From the NCBI GenBank assembly GCA_029261615.1, contig JAJDAX010000034.1, positions 1 to 5,845 of the forward strand: 5,845 bases of DNA, read 5' to 3'. The DNA is from Nitrospinaceae bacterium. GTDB taxonomy: Bacteria; Nitrospinota; Nitrospinia; Nitrospinales; Nitrospinaceae. Positions 1 to 5,771 of this stretch are shown here, in pieces. A program made the position numbers and the translations under genes. The notes under the pieces are model-generated. The model made no database searches, was not told the origin of the DNA, and saw only the letters and a program-made list of their open reading frames with translations. Numbering within the stretch: position 1 is the stretch's first letter; every line of letters starts with the position of its first letter.

Positions 1-1133
1 CTTTGTTCCAGCACAAAACGCTCGGCTTCATTTTTCAGTTCCCGAATATTGCCGTCCCAGTTACGGGACTTTAATTCATCCAAATAACTGACTGAGGGTG
101 TGGTCACCTCTAATTGAGTCCGGGCACCCGCCTGCTGCGCAAAGTGATGGAACATCAGGTGAATATCTTCCACCCGTTTGCGAAGGGGAGGCAGGGGAAT
201 TTGAATTACATTTAGGCGGAAATAAAGATCTTTGCGGAAGCGACCTTCATCCGATGCCCGTTTCAGGTCGTCTTTGGTCGCTGCAATGATACGCACATCG
301 ACTGGGACCGGTTCGTTGGAACCTACACGCTCGACCACCCGCTCCTGCAAAACCCGCAACAGCTTGACCTGCAAATGAAGCGGCATGCTTTCAATTTCAT
401 CAAGATAGACAGTTCCCTTATGGGCAAATTCAAATTTCCCGATTCGGCGGCGATCAGCCCCTGTAAAGGACCCGGCCTCATGGCCAAACAATTCACTTTC
501 AATTATGGTTTCCGGCAGCGCACCGCAATTGATCGCCACAAAAGGATATTTGCGGCGCGAACTGAAATCGTGCAAGCATCGCGCCACGAGGTCCTTACCG
601 GTGCCGGTCTCCCCTTCAATCAAAATATCAGAATTGGTCTCGGCAACTCCCCGCACCACCTCGCGTAATCTCTGAATGAGAGGTGAATTCCCAATGATCC
701 TCGTCTCCAGGCTAGATTGATCTTCGATCATGGCCCTGAGCGTCCTGATTTCCATGATTAACTTGCGTTTTTCAATGGCCTGATGCACCGCACCCATCAA
801 AGCTTCGGTTGGAAACGGCTTTTCCAGAAACTCGAAGGCTCCACGGCGAACCGCCTGTACCGCCATAGGAATATCCCCGCGCCCCGTCATGAGGATTACA
901 GGAAGGTCTTCATCAATTGCCTTGATACGTTTCAAAAAATCGAGACCGTCCATTTTGGGCATGACCACATCTGTGATGATGATCCCGGGCCAGTCCATAG
1001 TGATTTCAGCGAGTGCTTTTTCCGCACTTTCAAACGCCTTCACCTCAAACCCGTTATTCTTGAGATCATTCTGGTAGGCCCGCCGGACCAACACCTCATC
1101 ATCTACAAGGATTACTTTCCCAGTCACATTCAT
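1..1133 (-). CDS. Sigma-54-dependent response regulator, DctD/NtrC-like (3' end cut by window)
   Basis: This is a cytoplasmic transcription activator that, when phosphorylated, hydrolyses ATP to open sigma-54 RNA polymerase promoters. 377 residues are visible; the C-terminal helix-turn-helix lies beyond the left edge. Residues 1-120 are a receiver domain with the acidic pair D11/D12, phospho-acceptor D55 (in [11 protein letters not shown]), T83 and K105. The stretch [20 protein letters not shown] resembles DctD-type receivers. From about residue 145 comes the AAA+ domain: Walker A GETGTGKD (174-181), sigma-54 contact loop GSFTGA (221-226), Walker B VYLDEIE (242-248) and the end motif WDGNIREL (359-366). 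The loop is normally GAFTGA and the end motif WPGNVREL, so both carry substitutions. The start ATG overlaps the kinase stop codon as ATGA, with AAAGG 8 bases upstream, which implies translational coupling to its partner kinase. Family assignment is secure; the target genes are unknown. Confidence 0.96.
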   Translation of the reverse strand, partial: MNVTGKVILVDDEVLVRRAYQNDLKNNGFEVKAFESAEKALAEITMDWPGIIITDVVMPKMDGLDFLKRIKAIDEDLPVILMTGRGDIPMAVQAVRRGAFEFLEKPFPTEALMGAVHQAIEKRKLIMEIRTLRAMIEDQSSLETRIIGNSPLIQRLREVVRGVAETNSDILIEGETGTGKDLVARCLHDFSSRRKYPFVAINCGALPETIIESELFGHEAGSFTGADRRRIGKFEFAHKGTVYLDEIESMPLHLQVKLLRVLQERVVERVGSNEPVPVDVRIIAATKDDLKRASDEGRFRKDLYFRLNVIQIPLPPLRKRVEDIHLMFHHFAQQAGARTQLEVTTPSVSYLDELKSRNWDGNIRELKNEAERFVLEQ

Positions 1134-2908
1134 ACAGAAGACCTTTCAATCCGGGTAAAAGTTTCAATCATTTCAGGCTGCTTTTCCCTCTGAATCGGAA
1201 GGTAGACCGAAAACAAAGCCCCCCCTCCCTCAGCATTTTCAAATTCGATATGCCCGCCATGGTTGTTCACGATCCCATATGACACAGACAAACCAAGTCC
1301 AGTCCCCTTCACTTCATCCTTTTTGGTAGTGAAGAAGGGTTCATAAATCTGATTCTGAATTTCTGGAGGAATTCCGGGACCATTGTCTTCCACCTGCAAG
1401 AGAACAAAGGATCCCGATTTTTTTAAACGAACTCCAATTTTGCCGCCCTTTTCAGGAAGCGCTTCTCCTGCGTTTTGTATTAAGTTGAGTACCACTTGCT
1501 TGATCTGATCCTCAACAGCGAACACCTTTGGAAGTTCCGATTCGTAATACCGGTCCAGCAGAATGCCCCTCTTCACCAGATCGTTACTTTGGAGCAACAC
1601 CATGTCTTCAACAGATTTTTCCACTGTGATCGCTTCGGCCACACCGGTAGAGGGTTTGAAAAAATCTCGCAATTGGGTCGCCAGTTTCATTACCCGAGAA
1701 CACTCATCAATCGCAAGCAGGGATAATTCCTGCAAGCCCTCATCCAGCACCCTCTCTCTTGAAACCTGTTCCAGTACATTTCGGATCCCAAGAATAGGGT
1801 TATTGAATTCGTGGGAAATGGAGGCAGACAATTTCCCCATTGCCGAGAGTTTTTCTGAATGAATGAGTTGGCCGTGAACAAGGCTTAGTTTTTCTTCAGC
1901 GCGAGTCCTTTCCAAAACTATGCCGGCCAGTTGAGAAATCAGGTGGACCCAGGCCTTATCAATTTTTTCCGGGCTGCGTGGATGGTCAAAATATAAATCC
2001 AGGGCTCCCAAAATCCGGTTTTCTCTACCCTTGATTGGAGTCGACCAAACGGCCGCATAACCCTCATCAATGACCAAATGGGAATACTCAGCCTCAAATT
2101 CATCCGGCTCCGGAAATATGTCCACCACCGTCTCATCCCGCTCAACTGCAAGATGGAATGATGAAGACTCGCCTCGCAACGACAGATCTTCCAACTTGTT
2201 TATGAACTCTTCAGACAGACCCCAGTTGTAGCCAACTCGAAAAACTTTGGTCCTGTTATTTAATAAATGAACACAGGAAGAAGACTCCGAAAATGTTTTC
2301 CAAAACTGGCGAATGCGGTCGATACAATCCGTCAGGGAAACGCCTTGACCGATCATCTCTAAAAGCTCATTTTGTTTCTCCAGCCAGGTCTGAATTTCTT
2401 CTCGCTCTGCGATTTCCTCACGTAACAACGCATTGGCCGTCCATAACTCAGCAGTACGATCGCGAACCATCTGTTGCATCCGGTCCTTCTTCTCTATCAA
2501 CTGATTATTGAGCAACTGCATTTCCAGAAGGTTACGACAGCGGCATACCACCTCTGAAAGATCAAGCGGCTTTGACAAAAAGTCCTTGGCACCAGCCTTG
2601 AGCGCCTTGATCCGAATATTGGGGTCCGACTCTGCAGTCAGGATGATGACAGGAGGGTAATAGTCTTTTTCAATTTCCTTAATAGCTGCCAGAACATCAA
2701 ACCCGTCCATGTCGGGCATTCTCAAATCAAGCAGGATTAAATCAGGGCGTATCTCTTTATAAATAGCAACGGATTGACGGGACGATGTGGTGGTTTGGAT
2801 TTGGGTAAACCCTTCACGATTCAAAACCATTTCCAACATTGTTCCGTTGGCTGGTTCATCGTCCACAATCAATATTGTCGAATTTAGAATATCCCGCTCT
2901 TCAACCAT
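1130..2908 (-). CDS. Hybrid histidine kinase, REC-GAF-HisKA-HATPase_c
   Basis: Sensor kinase of 592 residues with no signal peptide or membrane segment, so it acts in the cytoplasm. Domains in order: receiver (about 10-128) with D16/D17, phospho-acceptor D61 in LLDLRMPDMDG, T91 and K113; a charged coiled-coil linker (about 130-180); a GAF-like sensory domain (about 185-335); a HisKA dimerisation domain with phospho-accepting H366 in SISHEFNNP; and an ATPase domain (about 430-572) with N box NLIQNAGEA, G1 DNGPGI, F box EPFFTTK and G2 GTGLGLS. All catalytic residues are present. The start is ATG with AAGAGG (2914-2919) 5 bases upstream. The stop overlaps the downstream regulator start by 4 bases, so that regulator is the expected phosphoryl acceptor. 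The receiver at the front rather than the back suggests input from another kinase. The ligand of the GAF domain cannot be told from sequence. Confidence 0.95.
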   Translation of the reverse strand: MVEERDILNSTILIVDDEPANGTMLEMVLNREGFTQIQTTTSSRQSVAIYKEIRPDLILLDLRMPDMDGFDVLAAIKEIEKDYYPPVIILTAESDPNIRIKALKAGAKDFLSKPLDLSEVVCRCRNLLEMQLLNNQLIEKKDRMQQMVRDRTAELWTANALLREEIAEREEIQTWLEKQNELLEMIGQGVSLTDCIDRIRQFWKTFSESSSCVHLLNNRTKVFRVGYNWGLSEEFINKLEDLSLRGESSSFHLAVERDETVVDIFPEPDEFEAEYSHLVIDEGYAAVWSTPIKGRENRILGALDLYFDHPRSPEKIDKAWVHLISQLAGIVLERTRAEEKLSLVHGQLIHSEKLSAMGKLSASISHEFNNPILGIRNVLEQVSRERVLDEGLQELSLLAIDECSRVMKLATQLRDFFKPSTGVAEAITVEKSVEDMVLLQSNDLVKRGILLDRYYESELPKVFAVEDQIKQVVLNLIQNAGEALPEKGGKIGVRLKKSGSFVLLQVEDNGPGIPPEIQNQIYEPFFTTKKDEVKGTGLGLSVSYGIVNNHGGHIEFENAEGGGALFSVYLPIQREKQPEMIETFTRIERSSV

Positions 2909-2941
2909 GAAAACCTCTTACTGGATTATCCGGAGGAAAGG

Positions 2942-2957
2942 GAATGCCTGGGCATTC
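2942..2957. repeat. Perfect 7-bp palindrome in the kinase leader
   Basis: GAATGCC and GGCATTC are separated by 2 bases. As DNA this is a symmetrical 16-bp dyad of operator size; as RNA it would fold as a 6-bp stem with a 4-base loop. It lies about 22 bases upstream of the kinase ribosome binding site at 2914-2919, so either a bound protein or an RNA stem here could affect kinase expression. The symmetry is seen directly; any function is inference. Confidence 0.5.
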
Positions 2958-2975
2958 TGACCTTAAAGGATTAGG

Positions 2976-3034
2976 GAACGCTGGAAAACTTTCCTCTGTG
3001 TTCTCAAACCTCAGTCTAACAGCGTTCTTTTTTT
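2976..3034 (+). terminator. Candidate plus-strand terminator: 8-bp inverted repeat followed by T7
   Basis: GAACGCTG (2976-2983) and CAGCGTTC (3020-3027) are perfectly complementary and the second arm is followed at once by seven T. Two extra G-U pairs could lengthen the stem in RNA. The 36-base loop is long for an intrinsic terminator but contains its own small stem, GGAAA-AC-TTTCC. The T-run gives it polarity on the plus strand, opposite to every gene nearby, so it would end an antisense transcript. On the minus strand the same arms would fold within the kinase leader RNA. Confidence 0.35.
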
Positions 3035-3208
3035 ATGCAACATCTGCCAGACAACACAACTCTTTTAAAAACAATAGTTTATAAATTTTCTCTAAATGAT
3101 TCCTCACTTTCTCCTTAATAAAGGCAAAAAAAAATCACATCTCAATCCAAGCTTTTTCCCTATTCGGAATATCTATCATCCGTAGTTTTCAGTAAAAACT
3201 ATTCACTT

Positions 3209-3226
3209 AAAAAGGGTCAAATGACC
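3209..3226 (-). terminator. Weak candidate terminator downstream of the ADP-ribosylglycohydrolase-like gene
   Basis: On the minus strand GGTCA-TT-TGACC is followed by CC... then five T (read 3226 to 3209). It lies about 95 bases after the stop codon at 3320-3322, in the right orientation to end that transcript. The stem is only 4 to 5 bp and the T-run short, so efficiency would be low. A run of nine T (3304-3312, minus strand) sits just after the stop but has no hairpin before it. Confidence 0.25.
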
Positions 3227-3319
3227 AAAGGAGAGGGAAATACCATTATCCATTCGGTAGGAAAGGGCCTGATATCCTGTTGCGCGGTCAATGCATCTGA
3301 AGTAAAAAAAAATCTATTC

Positions 3320-4639
3320 CTATTGAAGCCCCTGTCGACGTTCTTTTTTCTTTTTTGACTTGTCGCGATCAAACTCTCTTCGCAATCTGGGATTATCGCG
3401 AATTTCCATAAGAGGATCGTGTTCCCATTCGACTCCCATATCCTCAAAAATCTGATGTTTTGAAATCGGTTGGTCTCCCGGCGGCTTCTTTGGAGCTTTG
3501 GGAACATATTTTTTATTTTCCTCGGCTTCTTTTCGGGTCAGCCCCATTTCCATATCAATGAGATCTTTGCCCTTTCCAGAAAAACGCCGACGCGCCAGTG
3601 CTTCTCCGCGACTTTTAATTTCTTTTAAGTTCACCAGACCAGCGTTCAGTTCCTTGCCGATACCACTCACTCCGTAAAGCGCACCTGCAAAAGCACCGGT
3701 CAGCGCGCACAACTTGGCCGCCTCCCGTCCCATCAATGCGGTGCGCTCTAACGTTTCATCAAAACCTTGTGGCTGCACCAGCACCTGCACCAACGCCTGC
3801 GGCAATAGAGTCAAGGTCTGCCCTTGCGTTGTATGACTAAGCGGTTGTCTCAAATATTCATTGGCATTTTCCAGTATCCAGGCTTCCAGCTCTTTCGCGT
3901 TTGAAGATTCAACACGCTCTGCAAGGATTGCCAGAGTTTTACTTACCGCGTTCGACGAACCTGCCCCTTCATCCAACCCGGGACACTGTTGCTCAATGGC
4001 TTCGGCCCACTGTGCAGATTTTTCAATCAGCGATTTGGCACCGGTTAATACAGAAGCTCCTTGCTCAACTTTCAAGCCGCCCAAGTTCAAGGTGATAAAT
4101 CCACTTACCGCAGTTGCCGAAATTTCCCAGGGATGAGAACTCATCATGCTCGCACTTCTGACCACCGTTTTTTGGAAAGTTGCCGAATCCCGTCCGTAAA
4201 AAAGAGCTGTCGTTATTCCAAGCGGAAAGAAACTACCGAAAGTCGTGTTCCAATCTGCCTCTTCTGGATCCTTGCGATTGGGGAACTCCATCACGGAGCG
4301 TGCAAAAACACCTTCAGGCCTACGGAACACACCGAAATAACCCTCTGGTCCCGCCAGCGACATGCGCACTAATAAATCACCAAACGCAGCTTCATCCAGC
4401 CCCTTGTTTACAATCAAACTTTCACCGAGTGCCAGCGCCATCTGGGTCGGGCATCCATACAACCCCTGCATGCGATAAGTTTTAACTCCCCGACCAATAA
4501 ACGAACGAACATCCTGGAACTGGTTCATGCGTTTGTACAACTGTTTTATGGCTTCGGGTTTGAGTCCCTTGGCGGCCTGTCCCAGCGCATCACCAATGGC
4601 GTTGCCCATCCATGCACCGAGGCTTCTATCCTGATCCAC
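3320..4639 (-). CDS. ADP-ribosylglycohydrolase-fold protein lacking the metal-binding motifs (probable pseudoenzyme)
   Basis: Members of this family (DraG, ARH1/ARH3) remove ADP-ribose from proteins using two Mg2+ ions held by a TDD triplet and a D-T-D-T motif. Here 439 residues keep the fold signature GAWMGNAIGDALG (8-20), TQMALALGESL (65-75), FFPLGIT (137-143), the SSHP histidine H169 and TGAFAGALYG (314-323). However, the TDD position reads G62-C63-P64, and the GGDTDT position reads GREAAK (304-309). Catalysis by the usual route is therefore unlikely. After the domain ends (about 354) comes an 85-residue Lys/Arg/Glu-rich, proline-containing tail. I place the start at GTG 4639, four bases after the hydrolase stop (TAA-TATC-GTG), because the family normally begins a few residues before the GALLG-type motif. 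An in-frame TTG at 4714 would add 25 unrelated residues inside the preceding gene. No clear ribosome binding site precedes the GTG, pointing to translational coupling. Fold call is firm; role is unknown. Confidence 0.82.
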   Translation of the reverse strand: MDQDRSLGAWMGNAIGDALGQAAKGLKPEAIKQLYKRMNQFQDVRSFIGRGVKTYRMQGLYGCPTQMALALGESLIVNKGLDEAAFGDLLVRMSLAGPEGYFGVFRRPEGVFARSVMEFPNRKDPEEADWNTTFGSFFPLGITTALFYGRDSATFQKTVVRSASMMSSHPWEISATAVSGFITLNLGGLKVEQGASVLTGAKSLIEKSAQWAEAIEQQCPGLDEGAGSSNAVSKTLAILAERVESSNAKELEAWILENANEYLRQPLSHTTQGQTLTLLPQALVQVLVQPQGFDETLERTALMGREAAKLCALTGAFAGALYGVSGIGKELNAGLVNLKEIKSRGEALARRRFSGKGKDLIDMEMGLTRKEAEENKKYVPKAPKKPPGDQPISKHQIFEDMGVEWEHDPLMEIRDNPRLRREFDRDKSKKKKERRQGLQ

Positions 4640-4643
4640 GATA

Positions 4644-5414
4644 TTAGATGAGAGGAATGAGGGGGGTGGGTTGATCCTGCTTCGAGATGTGTAGATTGGC
4701 ACGCGATCCGGCAAGCGCGCCAGTGGCGTGGCGGCGCACGATATCGGGATGATTGTTGACCCCGCTCAGATGCATCAGAACGACCGTCTGCAATTCATCA
4801 TGCTTCACCTGATTCAAAAGCCCGGCACAGGCCTCATTCGACAAATGTCCGCGATCGCCGCCCACACGTTGTTTGAGCGACCAGGGATAAGGCCCGGCCT
4901 TCAGCATTTCCGGATCATGATTCGATTCCACCAGCAAGGCATCGCAACCCCGCATCTTTTCAAGCACCATCATGTCGACGCAGCCAAGATCGGTGGCATG
5001 CCCAAGACGGCGATCGCCATAGCGCACAACAAACGCCACGGACTCCACTCCGTCGTGCGGTGTTGGATACGATTCCACTTTCAAGTTGCCGAGGCACACT
5101 TCATCTTCGCGTTCAATCGAATGCCAGTTGGCATCTGACGGCAGGTTGTGTTCAATTTTGGCGAGCGTCCCGCGCGTGCCGTACAGCGGCATGTTGTATT
5201 TTTTAGCCAGCATCCCGGCACCCCGAATATGATCACTGTGTTCATGCGTAAAAAACACCGCCGACACATCCGCAAGATCACGCCCGATCATTTGCATACG
5301 TTCTTTGAGTGAACGCACACTCAAGCCGGCATCCAGAAGGATGCGATGACTGTCATTTTCAATGTAGACACAATTGCCTTTACTGCCGCTGCCTAGAACA
5401 GAAAACTGGAGAAT
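4644..5414 (-). CDS. YycJ/WalJ-like metallo-beta-lactamase-fold hydrolase
   Basis: A 256-residue soluble protein matching the YycJ (WalJ) branch of the metallo-beta-lactamase fold in length and motifs. It opens with LQFSVLGSGSKGN, carries the metal motif THEHSDH (H57, H59, D61, H62), then H120 in PTPHD, D142 in ATDLG, GGDRGHLSN (185-193) and MHLSGVNNHP (214-223). The full metal site is present, so it should be an active hydrolase, probably on nucleic acid; Bacillus YycJ has been linked to DNA metabolism and wall signalling, but here no walRK genes adjoin it. The start is set at ATT 5414: a perfect GAGGAGG lies 6 bases upstream and homologues begin at this point. The in-frame TTG at 5498 has no ribosome binding site and sits in the promoter -35 box. 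The stop is 4 bases before the next gene. Substrate is not known. Confidence 0.9.
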   Translation of the reverse strand: MLQFSVLGSGSKGNCVYIENDSHRILLDAGLSVRSLKERMQMIGRDLADVSAVFFTHEHSDHIRGAGMLAKKYNMPLYGTRGTLAKIEHNLPSDANWHSIEREDEVCLGNLKVESYPTPHDGVESVAFVVRYGDRRLGHATDLGCVDMMVLEKMRGCDALLVESNHDPEMLKAGPYPWSLKQRVGGDRGHLSNEACAGLLNQVKHDELQTVVLMHLSGVNNHPDIVRRHATGALAGSRANLHISKQDQPTPLIPLI

Positions 5415-5420
5415 GGGGAG

Positions 5421-5427
5421 CCTCCTC
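5421..5427 (-). promoter_or_regulatory. Ribosome binding site that fixes the hydrolase start at ATT
   Basis: GAGGAGG on the minus strand is a near-perfect Shine-Dalgarno sequence, separated by 6 bases from the ATT at 5414-5412. No ATG, GTG or TTG in the reading frame lies at a workable distance downstream. This site is the main argument for the non-standard start codon. Confidence 0.75.
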
Positions 5428-5469
5428 AGGTGGGAAAATAAAACGAGGTCCAGAGCAGAACCGGTTTCG

Positions 5470-5498
5470 ACTATAACCCAACCACCGCCACCATTCAA
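5470..5498 (-). promoter_or_regulatory. Sigma-70-type promoter for the hydrolase / ADP-ribosylglycohydrolase-like pair
   Basis: TTGAAT (5498-5493, 4 of 6 matches to TTGACA) and TATAGT (5475-5470, 5 of 6 matches to TATAAT) are separated by exactly 17 bases. Transcription would start near 5463, giving a leader of about 50 bases before the ATT start. The -35 box is the inner half of a perfect inverted repeat arm, so a repressor or activator binding the repeat would act directly on this promoter. Not tested; based on consensus match and spacing. Confidence 0.55.
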
Positions 5499-5522
5499 GA
5501 ACGCGATTAGCTGTTCTTGAAT
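5493..5522. repeat. Perfect 10-bp inverted repeat overlapping the -35 box (candidate operator)
   Basis: ATTCAAGAAC (5493-5502) and GTTCTTGAAT (5513-5522) are exact complements separated by 10 bases. Centre-to-centre arm spacing of 20 bp equals about two helical turns, suitable for a dimeric regulator on one DNA face. One arm contains the whole -35 hexamer. There is no T-run of terminator type on the minus strand; on the plus strand only ATTTTG follows. The GAAC/GTTC arms do not match a LexA spacing that I know. Confidence 0.55.
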
Positions 5523-5578
5523 ATTTTGCGAGAGGTTTCAATATTCCTCCTTTTCGATGAGAGACCATTGCATCCCTC

Positions 5579-5625
5579 AAAAATCCAAAGCAAAGGCGAA
5601 AGCCTTCCTCTCCCTTTGGATTTTT
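5579..5625. terminator. Strong palindrome, probable bidirectional terminator or palindromic repeat
   Basis: AAAAATCCAAAG (5579-5590) pairs perfectly with CTTTGGATTTTT (5614-5625). The 23-base loop contains a second stem, AAGGC (5593-5597) with GCCTT (5602-5606), closed by GAAA on the plus strand, a stable tetraloop type. Both strands end the outer stem in a run of five T. It lies about 150 bases past the stop of the partial right-edge gene and upstream of the promoter at 5470-5498, so it would insulate the two transcripts. Confidence 0.55.
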
Positions 5626-5743
5626 CAGAATGACAAAATATGTCGAATGGTCATGCCAAGCATTAGCCCTCCGCTTAGGAGTCGAACTGGGCCCTCAGGC
5701 AAACCGGGAACATATCGTCATGCGCTCATGAAACACTGGAAGC

Positions 5744-5765
5744 GCAACACAGGTCAGCCTGTTGC
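5744..5765 (-). other. Hairpin just after the right-edge gene
   Basis: GCAAC (5744-5748) pairs with GTTGC (5761-5765) and AGG (5751-5753) with CCT (5758-5760), with a 2-base bulge and a TCAG loop. It begins 6 bases after the stop codon of the minus-strand gene. No T-run follows on the minus strand, so it is more likely an RNA 3'-end stabiliser or chance than an intrinsic terminator. Confidence 0.3.
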
Positions 5766-5771
5766 CCGCTG

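Larger units (their letters stand above)
2909..3319. other. A/T-rich intergenic region upstream of the kinase gene
   Basis: About 410 bases separate the stop of the ADP-ribosylglycohydrolase-like gene from the kinase start, both on the minus strand. It should hold the terminator of the former and the promoter and leader of the latter. The stretch 3028-3215 is rich in A/T runs. I find no confident gene and no convincing sigma-70 or sigma-54 promoter. The best minus-strand -10-like hexamer, TATAAA (plus-strand TTTATA at about 3079-3084), has no matching -35. Inverted repeats inside it are listed separately. Confidence 0.6.
5523..5771. other. Intergenic stretch without a confident gene
   Basis: Between the upstream gene's stop and the inverted repeat at the promoter I see no convincing coding region. 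It holds a hairpin next to the stop, the strong palindrome at 5579-5625, and a perfect AAGGAGG (5546-5552, minus strand) 4 bases before a TTG that opens a 53-codon frame running into the hydrolase start. That frame has no recognisable family and runs across the promoter, so I do not call it a gene. Confidence 0.5.

Noticed and set aside
3036..3049. Sigma-54 promoter look-alike TGGCAGATGTTGCA on the minus strand upstream of the kinase
   Set aside because: Only 8 bases separate the GG and GC dinucleotides; sigma-54 needs 10, and the spacing is strict.
3183..3201. Small A/T stem TAGTTTT/AAAACTA
   Set aside because: Seven weak pairs in a very A/T-rich stretch are expected by chance, and no context gives it a role.
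3217..3507. Minus-strand 96-codon frame overlapping the end of the ADP-ribosylglycohydrolase-like gene
   Set aside because: It is an out-of-frame shadow with no family features; composition follows from the overlapping real frame.
4640..4714. Longer N-terminus of the ADP-ribosylglycohydrolase-like protein from TTG 4714
   Set aside because: The 25 extra residues are proline/serine-rich and unlike the family N-terminus, they lie entirely within the preceding gene's end, and no ribosome binding site precedes the TTG.
5415..5498. Longer N-terminus of the YycJ-like protein from TTG 5498
   Set aside because: The extra 28 residues do not match the family, there is no ribosome binding site, and the codon lies in the promoter -35 box.
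5678..5693. tRNA T-loop-like sequence (TTCGACTCC on the minus strand)
   Set aside because: The flanking 5-base arms are not complementary and no acceptor, D or anticodon arms can be built around it.
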